Shown piece after piece: positions 16,001-34,215 of a DNA stretch of 62,500 bases (the first letter of the stretch is position 1; each line of letters opens with the position of its first letter). The stretch covers positions 24,954,063 through 25,016,562 of the forward strand of contig NC_135557.1 of the NCBI RefSeq assembly GCF_964340395.1, read 5' to 3'. This DNA comes from Glandiceps talaboti (Eukaryota > Hemichordata > Enteropneusta > Spengelidae). The notes under the pieces were generated by a model that was given only the letters and a program-made list of their open reading frames with translations, was not told where the DNA came from and searched no databases. A program made the position numbers and the translations under genes.

Positions 16001-17885
16001 CATAGACGGAGTGGCGATGTATTCAGCAAAAAATTACAAATAAGGTTCGATTACAGTGAATAAGTAAACTCTTTGCGATCTGCTAATTGACAGTTGCTAC
16101 AGTCTTGTGGTTAATAAAAGCACATCATTGGGATGCAAAAACACAAAAATAACCCCCGACTTGCACAGTCACCACCCAGGAAAAAAAACAGGTATAAAAC
16201 CCTAGGTAAATAAATTCTCTGGAAACCTGTGTCCGTGGCCTTGCGACTTGTACCGTGTGGAAAATGTCGGACCTCCTTCGTGTTTACATAGATCTACGCA
16301 ATAGGATAAAATACATGTAATGTACTCAGGGCAGAAATTAGAACTGGAACGGAGACAGAATGAAATGTGTCTGCCTGCAGTGCAAAGAGAGCATTGACTA
16401 GACTGTCACTTCATACTGAACCAACGCCCTACACACATGGTCACTGGACACGTGACCATCACCTTCAAGCCTCTTTTTGTTCAAGGTTAATATCATATTT
16501 AGGCGAAACGTTGAGACATTAATTTAGCGCTATACTACATACCGCGGAAAATTATAAATATATCTTAGTGTCTCATTCATGTTTACCACGAGCAAACAAC
16601 GTACTTTTTTCGAGGGTTGTCATGTCGTTTGGACTGAGTATTATTAGACTTTGATACACAGTCATCAATATATGCATTATAATTACTAAGTATGGTATCA
16701 TGGGCAACAAGAAAAAGGTATACATGTACATTACAAGACAAAATGTTCCAAATGTATTACGTCATTAATTGAGTATTAGCCGGACATGACTTTACATGTA
16801 TATTTGTCACATAACGTCAGATGGTTAAATGCAATTCTTGTATAAATACCGTCATATCTTAAAAACACACTTTCTAGCATTTTATAGGAAGGACATTGCT
16901 GGTAAGAACTAATTTGACACAGGATATGTGTTTTTGTCAGAATGTCCATGTGTTCGTTGTCATAACCACACCATTATTCGTAATTTGTAGATCTCACACT
17001 AATGCCATTCATTACTAGACGGCTAATAACACTTAGTTTGACTGTAGACAGTAAAGTGTATCATTGCTCATATATACCTTTGATTGTAGCTGTTCGCATT
17101 TGTGTATACGATTCATTCCCAGTGTTGGCATTAATATTCTTTCTTAAAGTACTAAATCTTATATTGTGTTATCCAATAAAAACTATAGCGTGTGCAAAGA
17201 ATTAGGACGATACAGTTTACCCCATGTCATATGCTACACTCGCTGATGACAGTGTGTGAATGAGACGGATGGCGTGAATGTCTATATATTATAGCCTATC
17301 GATCCAGGACTACATAAGTTGACGACTAATGGCTTCCTGATTGCGTGGCGTCGAAATTTCTGATAAAAATATGTGCCGCTGTCAGTGATGATTTATTAGA
17401 CGTAGATAACCAAGCTTTCAAGTTAGTGTTCGCCAGGATTATTGTCCGATAAGCTGAAAATTTATTATAATGTGATTTTTATCATTTATGTCATTATCTA
17501 TCACGTACAGAGAAGTTCTCTCGCCGTGGTAGCATGCTACTCACGGGACAATTACTCAATGGACAATTGTATATGTGAATCATAATATTGGTTCACATTT
17601 CGTTTTAAAGGCCTACCCTGGTTATAAATAGGGGTCACATTAAGATGACGCTCATTGCTATGGTAGATGACTATGACTGTGTAACACCCTAACAGAGCCC
17701 ACACATATTAAACTGCCGTTGTAGAGAGGATTGATTTGCATATTCTGTATCTCCCATTGTTGGACTACGATATTATGAATGTACAGGAGAGAAATCTGTT
17801 CCTGTAATTTTGAAATTAGTTGCGTTTTGAGTACTGTATTCGTGAAATGCTTGACTTGATATACGTTGGAAATGTCGAGGCACTG
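16001..17885. other. unique DNA, no gene seen
   Basis: A frame at 17002-17205 (67 codons) is hydrophobic but has no known motif. There is a small 8-bp-stem hairpin near 16437-16459. Nothing else is recognised. Confidence 0.55.
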
Positions 17886-17913
17886 GCCACCACCACCACC
17901 ATCAAAATCATCG

Positions 17914-17949
<36 letters not shown>

Positions 17950-17976
17950 CCACCACCACCAGCAGCAGCAGCAGAA
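17886..17976. repeat. trinucleotide repeat CAC/CAT/CAG
   Basis: Blocks of CAC, CAT, CAC and CAG triplets. One frame would read His then Gln runs, as in some transcription factors. The flanking frame shows no protein character, so I call it a plain microsatellite. Confidence 0.9.
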
Positions 17977-19085
17977 GCCGAATCAGCTGAATCATTGTGT
18001 CATTCATCTGATGAATCATCTGAATTAAACATCTGATCATAAACATAAGTAATTTCCAAATGCTGAATTACAAACACCCAGTATTGTTAACAATGTACCA
18101 TTTATAGGTAGTTGCCTGTTTATTGATTCATCCAACAGTCTCCTGTTCGTGGTTGGTTGCATGGTACATATCACTGAAATCATATGCTTTCCTCGTTCTT
18201 TGCAAACACCACGTCCTGTATTGAGTGATACAGTATATCATTTGACATTTCAGAAAGAAAATTAATGATGTTATTTATCCATTTCGAGGTGTTCCACAAT
18301 TCTGTTGTAAATCGTTTGTTGTTATGTAGTTGGCATTCTGAGTTTAGACTTTGATTTATGAAGGTTTGTATAAGGTAATATGACTTCGGAATCGTCGACC
18401 ATTTCACATATCTATACATTTTCAGTACCGGTACAGTTATTGTGAGATCGAATGCTCGTAATCTGACGGTTGGCATGAAGTTCTGCAAATGGCCGGCCCA
18501 TCGTGCACATGTGCAACCAGAGAAATCGTCTTGTTACACATTCACAACATATACTCACTTTAACAAACAAAGCTTGAACTTCGCATGTATCCATTTTAGT
18601 TTATTTTACTTTATATTGAAATCATTTAAAAAGTATTGCAAATTTAAAGTTGTCACACTGCTTCCAGACGAGCTATCTGAGCGAATATTTGTATACTGTA
18701 AAACAAAACGACAAATCGTATAATGTTTGGTAAAGTACGTACATAAAGATCTAATCATGCGCACTATAACAACTCAAAGGACGTAAATGGTTTATTCATT
18801 TTGATTGCATTTTGGCTCTAACGTTTCAAAGCGGAAAATAATTCCCTCCTCTCTGAAGTGATAACCACTACCAGAAACCTAACAAATACCTGAAACAGAC
18901 TTTATCTGATACACTATGATCGGTTTTGGTAAAAAGCAAGGGTAAGGGATAGTTACGATTCTTTTGTCGATAAGGTGGAGATGTTCCACACAAAGATCAC
19001 CACGACGACGTACAGTCGAACCTGTATTAAAAATTTCTGGCACGAAATGTAATACACTACGTTAGTATTGATACTACTATCTGAT
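17977..19085. other. unique DNA with weak open frames
   Basis: A minus-strand frame at 18180-18488 (102 codons) has mixed composition but no motif I recognise and only a poor acceptor (TTTGCAG) near its start. The overlapping plus frame at 18442-18723 looks random. I do not call a gene. Confidence 0.5.
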
Positions 19086-19214
19086 GTATGTATGTATGTA
19101 TGTATGTATGTATGTATGTATGTATGTATGTATGTGTGTGTGTATGTATGTGTGTATGTATGTAACTATGTATGTATGTATGTATGTATGTATGTATGTA
19201 TGTATGTATGTATG

Positions 19215-19245
<31 letters not shown>

Positions 19246-19312
19246 CTATGTATGTATGTATGTGTGCGTGTATGTATGTATGTATGTATGTATGTATGTA
19301 TGTATGTATGTA

Positions 19313-19360
<48 letters not shown>
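19086..19360. repeat. (TATG)n then (TG)n microsatellite
   Basis: About 230 bp of TATG with TGTG and AACTATG variants, ending in about 43 bp of pure TG. Confidence 0.97.
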
Positions 19361-20110
<750 letters not shown>

Positions 20111-20319
20111 TCATCAAACTTCTATTAACTATAGAAAGACTCTAAAAACATTCAAACAATATATATGCCGGTAGAAGTAACTACTTGTTTGACTGTGCTG
20201 TTAATCAGCAAATGAACTTAGTGTCCGAAGGCGGGTGCACACAATGAAGCGATCGGCAGTCACACAAATGCTGGTACAGTTGGCTCGAACCAAAGATTCC
20301 ACTGGCCGTAGAACTGTCT

Positions 20320-20457
20320 TCAGATGCTACCACTGTCCGTTACTTGCACACTTGAACCTGGGCTCTGCTCCAACTGTTCAGTTTGGTCTACTTCTAGCTT
20401 GCGTGCCTCAGCTTCCTTCGCTTGCCTTGCCCCACCTCGCCTTTTCTTCCCCAAGCA
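20320..20457 (-). pseudogene. short charged open frame, possible gene fragment
   Basis: In a GC-richer patch (about 20230-20510) the minus strand has a 45-codon frame ending at TGA (20320-20322). It reads a basic stretch (KKRRGG), then an A/E/K-rich stretch (QAKEAEARKLE) and an acidic, Gln- and Ser-rich tail. The composition resembles a protein C-terminus rather than random AT-rich translation. It is preceded in frame by TAG, which could be an intron acceptor, though the pyrimidine tract is weak. I recognise no family. Alternatives are the tail of a decayed transposon protein or chance in a GC-rich patch. No polyadenylation signal was identified. Confidence 0.2.
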
Positions 20458-21007
20458 CTAGCCCAAGCTGTAGTGTACCATGTCTACTCTGCTGCTAGCT
20501 CCCCTAGCAACAATGAACTCATCACGAACATTGTATGTCACAAAACGTGTGCTCATACACCATATCATTCACAGCCAAAAACTAGTCTCTATTGGCTAAC
20601 GTGTTTGATGACGTACACAGTCATTGAAGCCATTGGCTAAAAGTTAATCAAAGGTATGCTTGACCTACCAATATACATCTGTCGTGTACTGTCCTTGGAG
20701 TTGACAGTAATGTTAATGGTTTTCGGATACAAAATATGGCAGTGGCGATCATGTCCTTGGGATAGTCCACATTCCGCTCAACTTGTCAATTTCAACTCGG
20801 TGGTAAGTTTACAGAAGGTTGGTGAAAGGCACAAGTTTGAGAATGAGCGGCTCATCCATTTTAGGTTTTGCATGTAATATAGGTATGACTTTTGACCACT
20901 TGCCCAGCTTACATTTTCATTCACGTTAACTAGACTAAGTCACATGAGTAGCGCCCGACAAGCATCATCTACATCGACGAATACCATAATTTCATTTAGA
21001 ACTATCA

Positions 21008-21515
<508 letters not shown>

Positions 21516-22009
21516 TATATTGACGCCTTTTATGTCTTGCACTTATATTTATCTTAAAGATAACATTTGTATGCCACTTCCCCTAAGTTCACCTTTCACC
21601 TGCACACTATCCTGCTCAACATAGTTACTTGTTTTATAGGGTCCTATAATTGATCATTACCGTGACATATTCTTGATATCAAAATGTAATGATTGATGAA
21701 TTAAGATTACGATTTGGCACGTACGTGTATATTATAACTGTAGCATTGCCTAGATTAGCGAATACATTATATAAGTAAATGATACCTTTAAGCCAGTGAC
21801 ACGTGGAAGTGATACAATTCCTTTAGTATTTTATGTGAAATTTGTTCATGAAATACAAGCATGATATAAAACCATTCTTATAATTTTATCCCTTGACTGA
21901 CTTTTAATTAAACGTAGTATCCCTCTTAAATTATACAAACTTTTACAATTTCCTGAAATTACACTTTATATCTATCACATATATATGTCTGTCCACTGGC
22001 AACTTTAGC

Positions 22010-22389
22010 ACATTTGTGGTAGTGATCAATGCATGGGGTGAACAAACTTCAAATTATATTTAAACTTATCGTTTTAACAATGTCATTATTGTCGCTAGTG
22101 TAACATTAATATCTTTAATGTAATCCGTACGTCACTAATAACATATACCGTGTTTGCCATTTTGTTTTCCGTTCGCGTTATCATGTGTTGTGTATAACAC
22201 ATTTGTGGTAGTGATCAATGCATGGGGTGAACAAACTTCAAATTATATTTAAACTTATCGTTTTAACAATGGCATTATTGTCGCTAGTGTAACATTAATA
22301 ACTTTAATGTAATCCGTACGTCACTAATAACATATATCGTGTTTGCCATTTTGTTTCCCGTTCGCGTTATCATGTGTTGTGTATAACAC
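22010..22389 (-). repeat. 189-bp tandem duplication related to the foldback interior
   Basis: Two near-identical copies start at about 22010 and 22199 (CATTTGTGGTAGTGATCAAT in each; period 189). Each holds TTATCGTTTTAACAATG, CATTATTGTCGCTAGTGTAA and TTTAATGTAATCCGTACG. These match, inverted, the interior of the element at 21203-21515. The array therefore looks like amplified element sequence. Copies differ at only a handful of positions. Confidence 0.9.
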
Positions 22390-25300
22390 TCAGAGATTGG
22401 ACGGAATTATATTTAATACATTTTTCCACATAGTCATGTTCGATATAACTGTACTTAATACTATCTCACGCTCACATACATTTATATAATGATTCATTTA
22501 TTGAAAATATATCAGACACGTGTAGACATTGAAACCACGTTCCATGGATACTAGTCAAAATGCTCAAAATGCTCAAACTGGTATATTATATTATCTTAGT
22601 ACGTAAGATAACACAGAGGACCGTCACGGTCTAAATGTTGGTAGAAACACAGAAAAGAATCACAAGACACGTACAAACACAGATAAAGGTTAGCACATTT
22701 AATTTACTGCACGAACATTATGATTTCATACACACATTCTGTACATTACATGCATAACAAGTACTGAACTCTATAAATCAACTTACATTGCTGTGTGTCT
22801 GCAATGGACCATAACAACCATAATAACGCAATAGTATGGATGAAAACAAATGACTAAAAGTTTGACAGTCTACTACCATTAGTAGTATCAGACATACATA
22901 AGAGACTGACGGATAACATTAAGTTCAAAACATATGTCGTATTAATGTCTGCCGTCTGTTGTGTAAGTTGAAGGTAAAGCCAACGACCTCAAATTCTGAA
23001 ATCCAGTCATTAGATAGAACTTTCTAAGCATATTCATTTGACAGGGAAAATGTAAAACACTTCTGTGAGGTATTTTTAAGAACATTAAACCGATGAAACA
23101 TTACGACTCAAAACGAGAGAAAAAAACTATGTCAGTGCCCATATGCTGCCAATTGATATCATGTGATAATCTGCCTCCCCAAGAAGAACAGATAAGCTCA
23201 TAATTTGAAGGGTCAACTGCATATATAGAAGCTAATGTGGATTTGATATCTGCATTATATGCCGAGCAGATTACCGCCAAATCTTCAGCATATCTTGAAA
23301 AATCTCAAATTACTTGGTGGGGGTATTACTAATTCACATACTGTGCAAATGGGCAATACGAGTCACTGTTGCCTTATGTTATTATTTCGTATTAATTTAC
23401 CTAAATACGGCAAGGTGTGCATATAGAATTATTGTATGATACCCTGCATGCCCAAGCCAAGTGATTTTCTTTTAACCGAAATATGGATTATGTACCCTGG
23501 TCGTTACGTCACGATAAACAGTTTCTACATCACTGATTATGTGGTACTTGAAATTGAGTCAAAACCTTCTTTATTGCCCTGTTTCTTCCATGTCGCCGTA
23601 AATCATACTTAAGGGGTATGCTTATATAATTTCCAAATATTCTTCATTTAACGGGTAAATACTCGACGCTTAGTGACTCGACTCTTGCGACTCGTGGTGA
23701 CAATGAGGCCACTTAGGTCTCTCATTTTTTTCCGTGCTAAAGATATGGCCTTATGAAGAATGTCATGAATTAATGTATTGTACTAAATGAAACCCGTTTC
23801 ACAATCTATATTACAGTCTTGTAATCATGAAATCTGTAACACAACATTTGGGAAACTTTATTAAGCCAAATGATTGATTCGATGACATCGTCTGGCACAG
23901 TACTCAAATAATGGCATTGCTATTAGATTCGCTGATAATATTGAACATAAGTGCATCAACCTGACATTGATATAATGAGCATCTAGTAATATATTGACAT
24001 ACATATCGATCATAAATACCATCAAGTCTGATAATGGCACTGTTCCTCTGAACATATACAAAAGAAGCATCCCAGCACAGGGTTTTAAAAACAACCTCAT
24101 ATTACTGGTAAAATGTTATTGCCCTCAATACGTCAGCATATAAGTATGATCCATAATTCTTGATCAGATTTCCTGCTCACCGAATATTACATACACCATC
24201 CATCATAGATCGTAAACCTAAATTGCAAAGGTTGAGTATTGACAAATAATGTTACCAGATATTCAACAATGTTGCCATGGTTTGACATTATGTAATATGA
24301 GTACTAGGGGTTATTGATTACAACGTGGGATTGACATCATCGGCTTTGTTTTCAAAACAGACTTTCCGGATAAAGCATTTATCGCATAAAATATGCATGT
24401 GTTATCAGTAAAAAATAAATTGCAAATGGCAAATGTTATGTCAAATCTGGCTCAGTAGCTACATTGATCGGCTTTCAGTAGTAGTCATAACGAATATATC
24501 ATTGTAATGGAGTCTGAAGTGCAACAAAATCCGTCTTGTATCATGATGTGACTCAAACATCAGTGCAATGTTGAACATTCAGCTGCTAGTAATCATGTAT
24601 TCATATATGTCAAACTTTGTTTTTAAGGGGAACGTCACTTCAAGAATGAAAGAAAGGCATTTTCTTTTAAATAAACTTTCAAATTGGGTTATAGAAGGGC
24701 ATTTCATGATTTCACAACATGTAAATTTCGCTCGGGTGGTAAGAAAGACCAACATTTAAGTTTGTTTCACGTCTGTGCTTGTGCTGCAGGGCACTGTTGC
24801 AAATGCTTCAGTAAATAGGACGTTACTAGAAATATTTGTTAATATACAACGAATACAACGAAGGATACACGCAAAACAATAACAGCACATATTCAAACGA
24901 ACATACAGCAAGCAAACAAATTTTCACCTGGTTTGTATCTCTTTAATGATTTGATTTTGCTACACTTCATTTGGGGCAGAATAGTACCCTATCCCGTCAA
25001 ATGTTATCGATATATTCCCTTTCAGCTCGTAAAACTTTGCATGGTGACATGTTTACTTCACTTTATGGTTCATTACAGGTGTTAGTATTTAATCTCATAA
25101 TAAAAAAAGTCAAAATTTGCAGAATTTATTCGAAGAAGACACGCAGGTGTAAACCCATGGGATAGTCGTAAATACCATTGTCAAAATCCGTATCCTAATA
25201 GAGGCTGACATATAAAAATCGATATATGACGTAGGGTGTGACATGTCCTTGATTGTCCTTACTTTGACACAAAGTCGTTTGCAATCACACGTACTTGTGA

Positions 25301-25570
25301 ACAAAAATATGAAAGTTTATGAAAATAAAAGTTAATATATTGACAATGTAATAGCATGTTTGGTTTAAGCATGGTAATGTATGAAAGTGTTAATGAACTT
25401 AACTATCCGCAAGAGAATGACTGTAACACATGTATGAGTGATTATATGCAGAGTTGCCATGGAAATAAATCATAATAAATAATAAATCATATTAAGATAA
25501 TTTTCTAAAATCTGCATTACTAATAAAAGTATGTTTATGCTAAATGAAAAACAACAAACTAGAATCATTG
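22390..25570. other. unique AT-rich DNA, no gene seen
   Basis: Frames at 23861-24100 (minus, hydrophobic), 24568-24759 and 24971-25165 (plus) have no motif I recognise. No repeats noticed. Confidence 0.55.
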
Positions 25571-25845
<275 letters not shown>

Positions 25846-27463
25846 GCATATGTTACCATTTATTAAAATGATGTCTACATCTGTGTGTGTAGGAATGTGC
25901 GTGTGTGAACATTTATATGTGCGCTTACGTTAATAAAAAAAAGTATAGACTCCTAATCCCTCAAGGAAATGATTCACGGTGTATGTCCAAACACAATCCG
26001 GTAATTTAATATTTTACATTTTACATTCTTTTCATGTGCTTTATTTGAATCTAAACACATACTGAAACACGATCATGTCGTGAATTCGTAGGCATTATGT
26101 CGTCTGTATAAAAACATTTATTTGTTGGTGAGTGTACACCTAAAGTGATCTTTGGACTTATAATATAGTTGTGACAATGTTGAAGAAGGAGAATAGACGA
26201 AGAAAGAGTACAACCAAATACAATGTCTAACTATTTAAATTCTAACTTTAATACACGAGTGTGTTATTACACTGTCCGAAGTGTGTATAAAACATACTTC
26301 ATTTAAATTTAGACAGACGTTAAACTGTTATAATTGTGCAAATTATTTTACGTTACATCTTATTTGGTTTACGAACACAATTATTATGTATATATATATA
26401 GACTAACAAACTAACCAATGCAAAGTAAAGAGTCACATTTAGCTACACACACACTTCCGTCCACCATCTCCACCCACACATTCCCATTCACCGTCCCGAT
26501 CCACACACCACCCCATCCACACATCATCATCATCATCCACTCACACTTCAATTCGCCATTTCCACCCACATACCATCCTCATACTCCCATTCACCATCCC
26601 ATCCACACACCATCACCATCTCAACCACAGGGGGCAGCGAGCATGTAACTGATTGATCGATCGATCGATCGGTTGATTTATTGATTGACTGATTTATCAT
26701 TTGCTTGAATGATTGATCGATTGAATGATCATTTTTTGTGGTGCAATATAACTTATTTTGTGTGTGATATTGATCACTCATTGAATTTTAAAACTATCTC
26801 TTTTTTCCCTGGTTACTTTGCTCTAAGCTATATCTCAGACCACTAGCAGTCTGAGGCTGTATGTAATTCTCTCATTTCTTTATTGACTAAATAAAGATGC
26901 CTTGTCCATTCTTCGCCTCTTATCTTAATTAAAACATCCCTTATCTTATAATTGGCGAGAGATCACTTACATTAACAGTTTGCTTTATCTTTCATCTGCT
27001 GGGAGATTATCACACTGGACAAACATTCTATCATGCATAAACTAGTAAGGAAGATATTCCTGTAAATATGAATACAATATGTTTAGGCATAGTGACATTT
27101 TAGTACATTGTAAAGCAGTGGGCACATGCACAAATCCAATTTATCAAACTACACGGGGGTTTGTTTGTTCATCCATTTTTCAAGTATCTTGCTATACCTA
27201 AGTCACTAACTAATAACAATTATCCATTTTGATACAAATTGCCTTTAATATTATCTTACGTTTAATAAACAAATTGAATAATATTGTAGTCGTCATTGTA
27301 ATTCTAGCAGTAACGGTTCACTTTCACCTAACGTGACAGATTCCATGATATTTTTTACAACACACACGTACAATGTTGGTAGTAGACCAATTGGCGTTTC
27401 GTCCGTAGAGGGCGCACTATAACTTTCTCTGAGTAATGGTAGTACTAGTATATTAAATGGTCA
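25846..27463. other. unique DNA with a C-rich patch and GATC/GATT repeats
   Basis: 26450-26630 is rich in CACCATC-like, C-biased imperfect repeats. 26652-26735 has (GATC)n/(GATT)n repeats. No gene seen. Confidence 0.6.
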
Positions 27464-27601
27464 CATACATACATACATACATACATACATACATACATAC
27501 ATACATACATACATACATACATACATACATACATACATGCATACATGCATACATAAATACATACATACATACATACATACATACATACATACATACATAC
27601 A

Positions 27602-27630
<29 letters not shown>
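27464..27630. repeat. (CATA)n microsatellite
   Basis: About 167 bp of CATA with GCATACATGCATA and AAATA variants in the middle. Confidence 0.97.
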
Positions 27631-27632
<2 letters not shown>

Positions 27633-28025
27633 GAAATGGTCCTTGAAAGCATGATAACAATGCCACATGTGATTAAATATGTTTAATTTGCTCAGATTTA
27701 GTGCAGCAGTTCACAGTAAAATTGTTTCCCTTGAATATATTTAATTGTGATGGTAACTAAATGATAGAATAGTCGTCAGATAGTGTATAGACAGTTACAT
27801 AAGACAATGGATACATCTGTATATGTACGAGACACAAATAAATTGTGTATGTGTGTCAAGTTCGGTTTTCATAGGAGATATGTCACATTCTCTCCATAGT
27901 TAAACATAGACAATTGTTTTTATATGTTAGTATTCAATACAAGTACAAAACAATACAAATAAAAATATACATTACACAAGAAGGACAAAACAAAGGGAAG
28001 GAAAAGCTGGTTAACAATTGCTTAA
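27631..28025. other. unique AT-rich DNA
   Basis: No feature recognised. Confidence 0.6.
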
Positions 28026-28115
28026 TTAAATAAATAAATAAATGAATACATACATACATACATACATACATACATACATACATACATACATACATACATA
28101 CATACATACATACAT

Positions 28116-28170
<55 letters not shown>

Positions 28171-28180
28171 TACATACATC
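28026..28180. repeat. (AAAT)n-(CATA)n-(CA)n microsatellite
   Basis: Short AAAT run, about 84 bp CATA, then CA and a CATA tail. Confidence 0.96.
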
Positions 28181-28367
28181 AAAAATACATACAAATATCA
28201 AATTCATTAGTCATTGCATATAGAAATGTCAGTAGTATATGACTTACACTTCCCAAACTGAATTATCAGAGCGCCACCCTATGTTCAATTGTGGCATGGG
28301 AAAAATGTTTATCTATCGAGATACATCTTACATGGAGGTACAGACACATTACAAATATCGCCGTAGC

Positions 28368-29096
28368 GTATGTATGTATGAATGTATGTATGTATGTATG
28401 TATGTATGTATGTATGTATGTATGTATGTATGTATGTATGTATGTATGTATGTATGTATTTATGTATTTATGTATGCATGTATGCATGTATGTATGTATG
28501 TATGTATGTATGTATGTATGTATGTATGTATGTATGTATGTATGTATGTATGTATGTATGTATGTATGTGTGTGTGAATGTATGTATGTATGTATGTATG
28601 TATGTATGTATGCATGTATGTATGTATGTATGTATGTATGTATGTATGTATGTATGTATGTGTGTATGTGTGTATGTGTGTGTGCGTGTGTGTGTATGTG
28701 AGTGTATGTATGTATGTATGTATGTATGTATGTATGTATGTATGTATGTATGTATGTATGTATGTATGTGTGTGTATGTATGTATGTATGTATGTATGTA
28801 TGTATGTATGTATGTATGTATGTATGGGCATGTATGTATGTATGTATGTATGTATGTATGTATGTATGTATGTATGTATGTATGTATGTGTGTACGTACG
28901 TACGTACGTACGTACGTATGTATGTATGTACGTACGTACGTACGTACGTATGTATGTATGTATGTATGTGTGTATGTATGTATGTGTGTATGTATGTATG
29001 TATGTATGTATTTTTGTATGTATGTATGTATGTGTGTGTGTGTGCGTGCGTGCGTGCATGCATGCATGCATGCATGCATACATGTGTGTATGTATG

Positions 29097-29130
<34 letters not shown>

Positions 29131-29133
29131 TGT
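28368..29133. repeat. 766-bp compound (TATG)n array
   Basis: The longest simple-sequence tract in the window. TATG is interrupted by blocks of TATT, GCATG, TGTG, TACG (two blocks about 28893-28950) and TGCG/CATG (about 29042-29080). Repeats of four bases without a stop stay open in all frames of both strands, which explains frames of over 200 codons here. They are not genes. Confidence 0.98.
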
Positions 29134-29145
29134 GTTGCAAATCTA

Positions 29146-29151
29146 TTTATT
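29146..29151 (-). promoter_or_regulatory. possible polyadenylation signal AATAAA
   Basis: AATAAA on the minus strand, about 117 bases after the stop codon of the candidate exon at 29268-29478 and just before the microsatellite. The hexamer is common by chance in AT-rich DNA; its position is what makes it of interest. Confidence 0.3.
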
Positions 29152-29267
29152 TATAATTAGTTTTCACACGCTTAGTTGAAAGAAATGACTTGGTTGAGAC
29201 GACATACATTTGCAATCCACTTGGATATTGTTTCACTCTATGTCGATTGTAATGGAGAGCGCCCTCT
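29152..29267 (-). other. possible 3' untranslated region of the candidate exon
   Basis: The stretch between the stop at 29268 and the AATAAA at 29146. It carries nothing else recognisable and is inferred only from those two signals. Confidence 0.25.
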
Positions 29268-29478
29268 TTAAACCAGGTGACGAGCAATAGTGATGGCGTG
29301 TAGGTTAATATTAGTTACAGTGTCTCGGCCAGCTATCAAATTGTCATTTAAATAAAAGGACGCACATCCAAATTTTGGTAGAAACTGTTGAACAACAGAG
29401 TGGTCATGACAGCCATCCTTGAAGGGATCACTCCAAATATTCACTATCCCTGTCACATGTGCATTAATCGCAAAAAAA
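29268..29478 (-). CDS. candidate terminal exon, unknown protein
   Basis: The best coding candidate in the window. On the minus strand a strong-looking acceptor, a T-run ending in TAG (AG at 29479-29480), opens a frame of about 70 codons. It runs to a TAA stop at 29268-29270. Composition is protein-like and low in repeats: it includes GIVNIWSDPFKDGCHDHS, QQFLPKFGCASFYLND and LIAGRDTVTNINLHA, with a spread of W, C, H, D and P unlike neighbouring random frames. An AATAAA lies 117 bases past the stop. No ATG begins the frame, consistent with an internal start on an upstream exon. I recognise no family and find no partner exon in 29.5-33 kb. It could be a real last exon, a decayed gene piece, or chance. 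Confidence 0.3.
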
Positions 29479-29889
29479 CTAAAAAAAAACACAATTCATA
29501 CATTTTAATAGAAAACCTTTATGTTGTAATACATAAATCATTACTGATTCATATTCAGAAATGACAATTTCAATACTTGGAATTAAAATTTTAATAGTTC
29601 GATGGACATTTTAAATGATCAACACGTTTTCATCTATTTTGTTTAATAATTATAACTATGAAAAATGGAGAGAGTTTGAGGAGATTAATCGATATTTTAA
29701 TGTTTATCCTTGCTTTAGGTGTGGAACATTTTATAATAATAATGTATCTAAGAACAATCTTTTGTACGCCTTAGACAAACTGTCCTGACGAGTAACAATT
29801 CTTTTTTTTTTCTTGGCCTAACTAATCTTAATCTGTTTAATCCTCAAGAAGATTTAAATTAATCCCTACCATTTGTTTTTACTGAATTT

Positions 29890-29955
29890 GAAAATGTCAC
29901 GTTTTATTGATTGGTTGGTTGGAAAATGTCACGTTATTGATTGGTTGGTTGGAAA
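29890..29955. repeat. 32-bp tandem duplication
   Basis: GAAAATGTCACGTT...ATTGATTGGTTGGTTG occurs twice in a row (29890 and 29922); the second copy lacks two T residues. Confidence 0.9.
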
Positions 29956-29965
29956 AATACGCCAT

Positions 29966-30013
29966 TTGTTTCACCCTATCAGGTAGCACACACATTCTGA
30001 TAGGGCTGAACAA
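29966..30013. repeat. 17-bp-stem hairpin
   Basis: TTGTTTCACCCTATCAG (29966-29982) faces CTGATAGGGCTGAACAA (29997-30013) with three mismatches and a 14-base loop. It sits 10 bp after the tandem duplication. Confidence 0.7.
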
Positions 30014-33840
<3,827 letters not shown>

Positions 33841-34215
33841 CATTTTTGGGTGTCAACACGTTTCTTCTTACAGTTTTAAGGCCTCCATTGGTGGCATACA
33901 CTAAATTATACATAGTAATGTATATTGTTTCCTTTATGTCGTTGTTTAATAGTATGGAATGAAACAACACGACACACCAATTTTCACAACCTTCACTCTA
34001 AAATATTATTACAAAAAGTGTCATAAATATGTCATCAAATGATAAAACACTGATACAGTATTAGAATATGAATCAAAATAACAATATGAAATGATTAGGG
34101 TTTTTTTTGCTCTCTGTTGACCGATATGGTGTTGCTATACTCGTTACATGTAGTTATTTCGTTCCAACCGATGTTAGGATTATATATCTCCCAACATTAT
34201 ATTGTTTTATGATAT

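Noticed and set aside
17816-18046. Poly-Met/Val or poly-His/Gln coding exon
   Set aside because: Only the trinucleotide repeat produces these runs; flanking codons look random and no splice signals support it.
28266-29179. Frames of up to 269 codons on both strands
   Set aside because: They read a four-base repeat through, giving MYVC or THTYIHTYI periodic peptides in every frame; no real protein sequence. The same applies at 39.0-39.5, 46.98-47.3, 19.1-19.4 and 4.6-4.9 kb.
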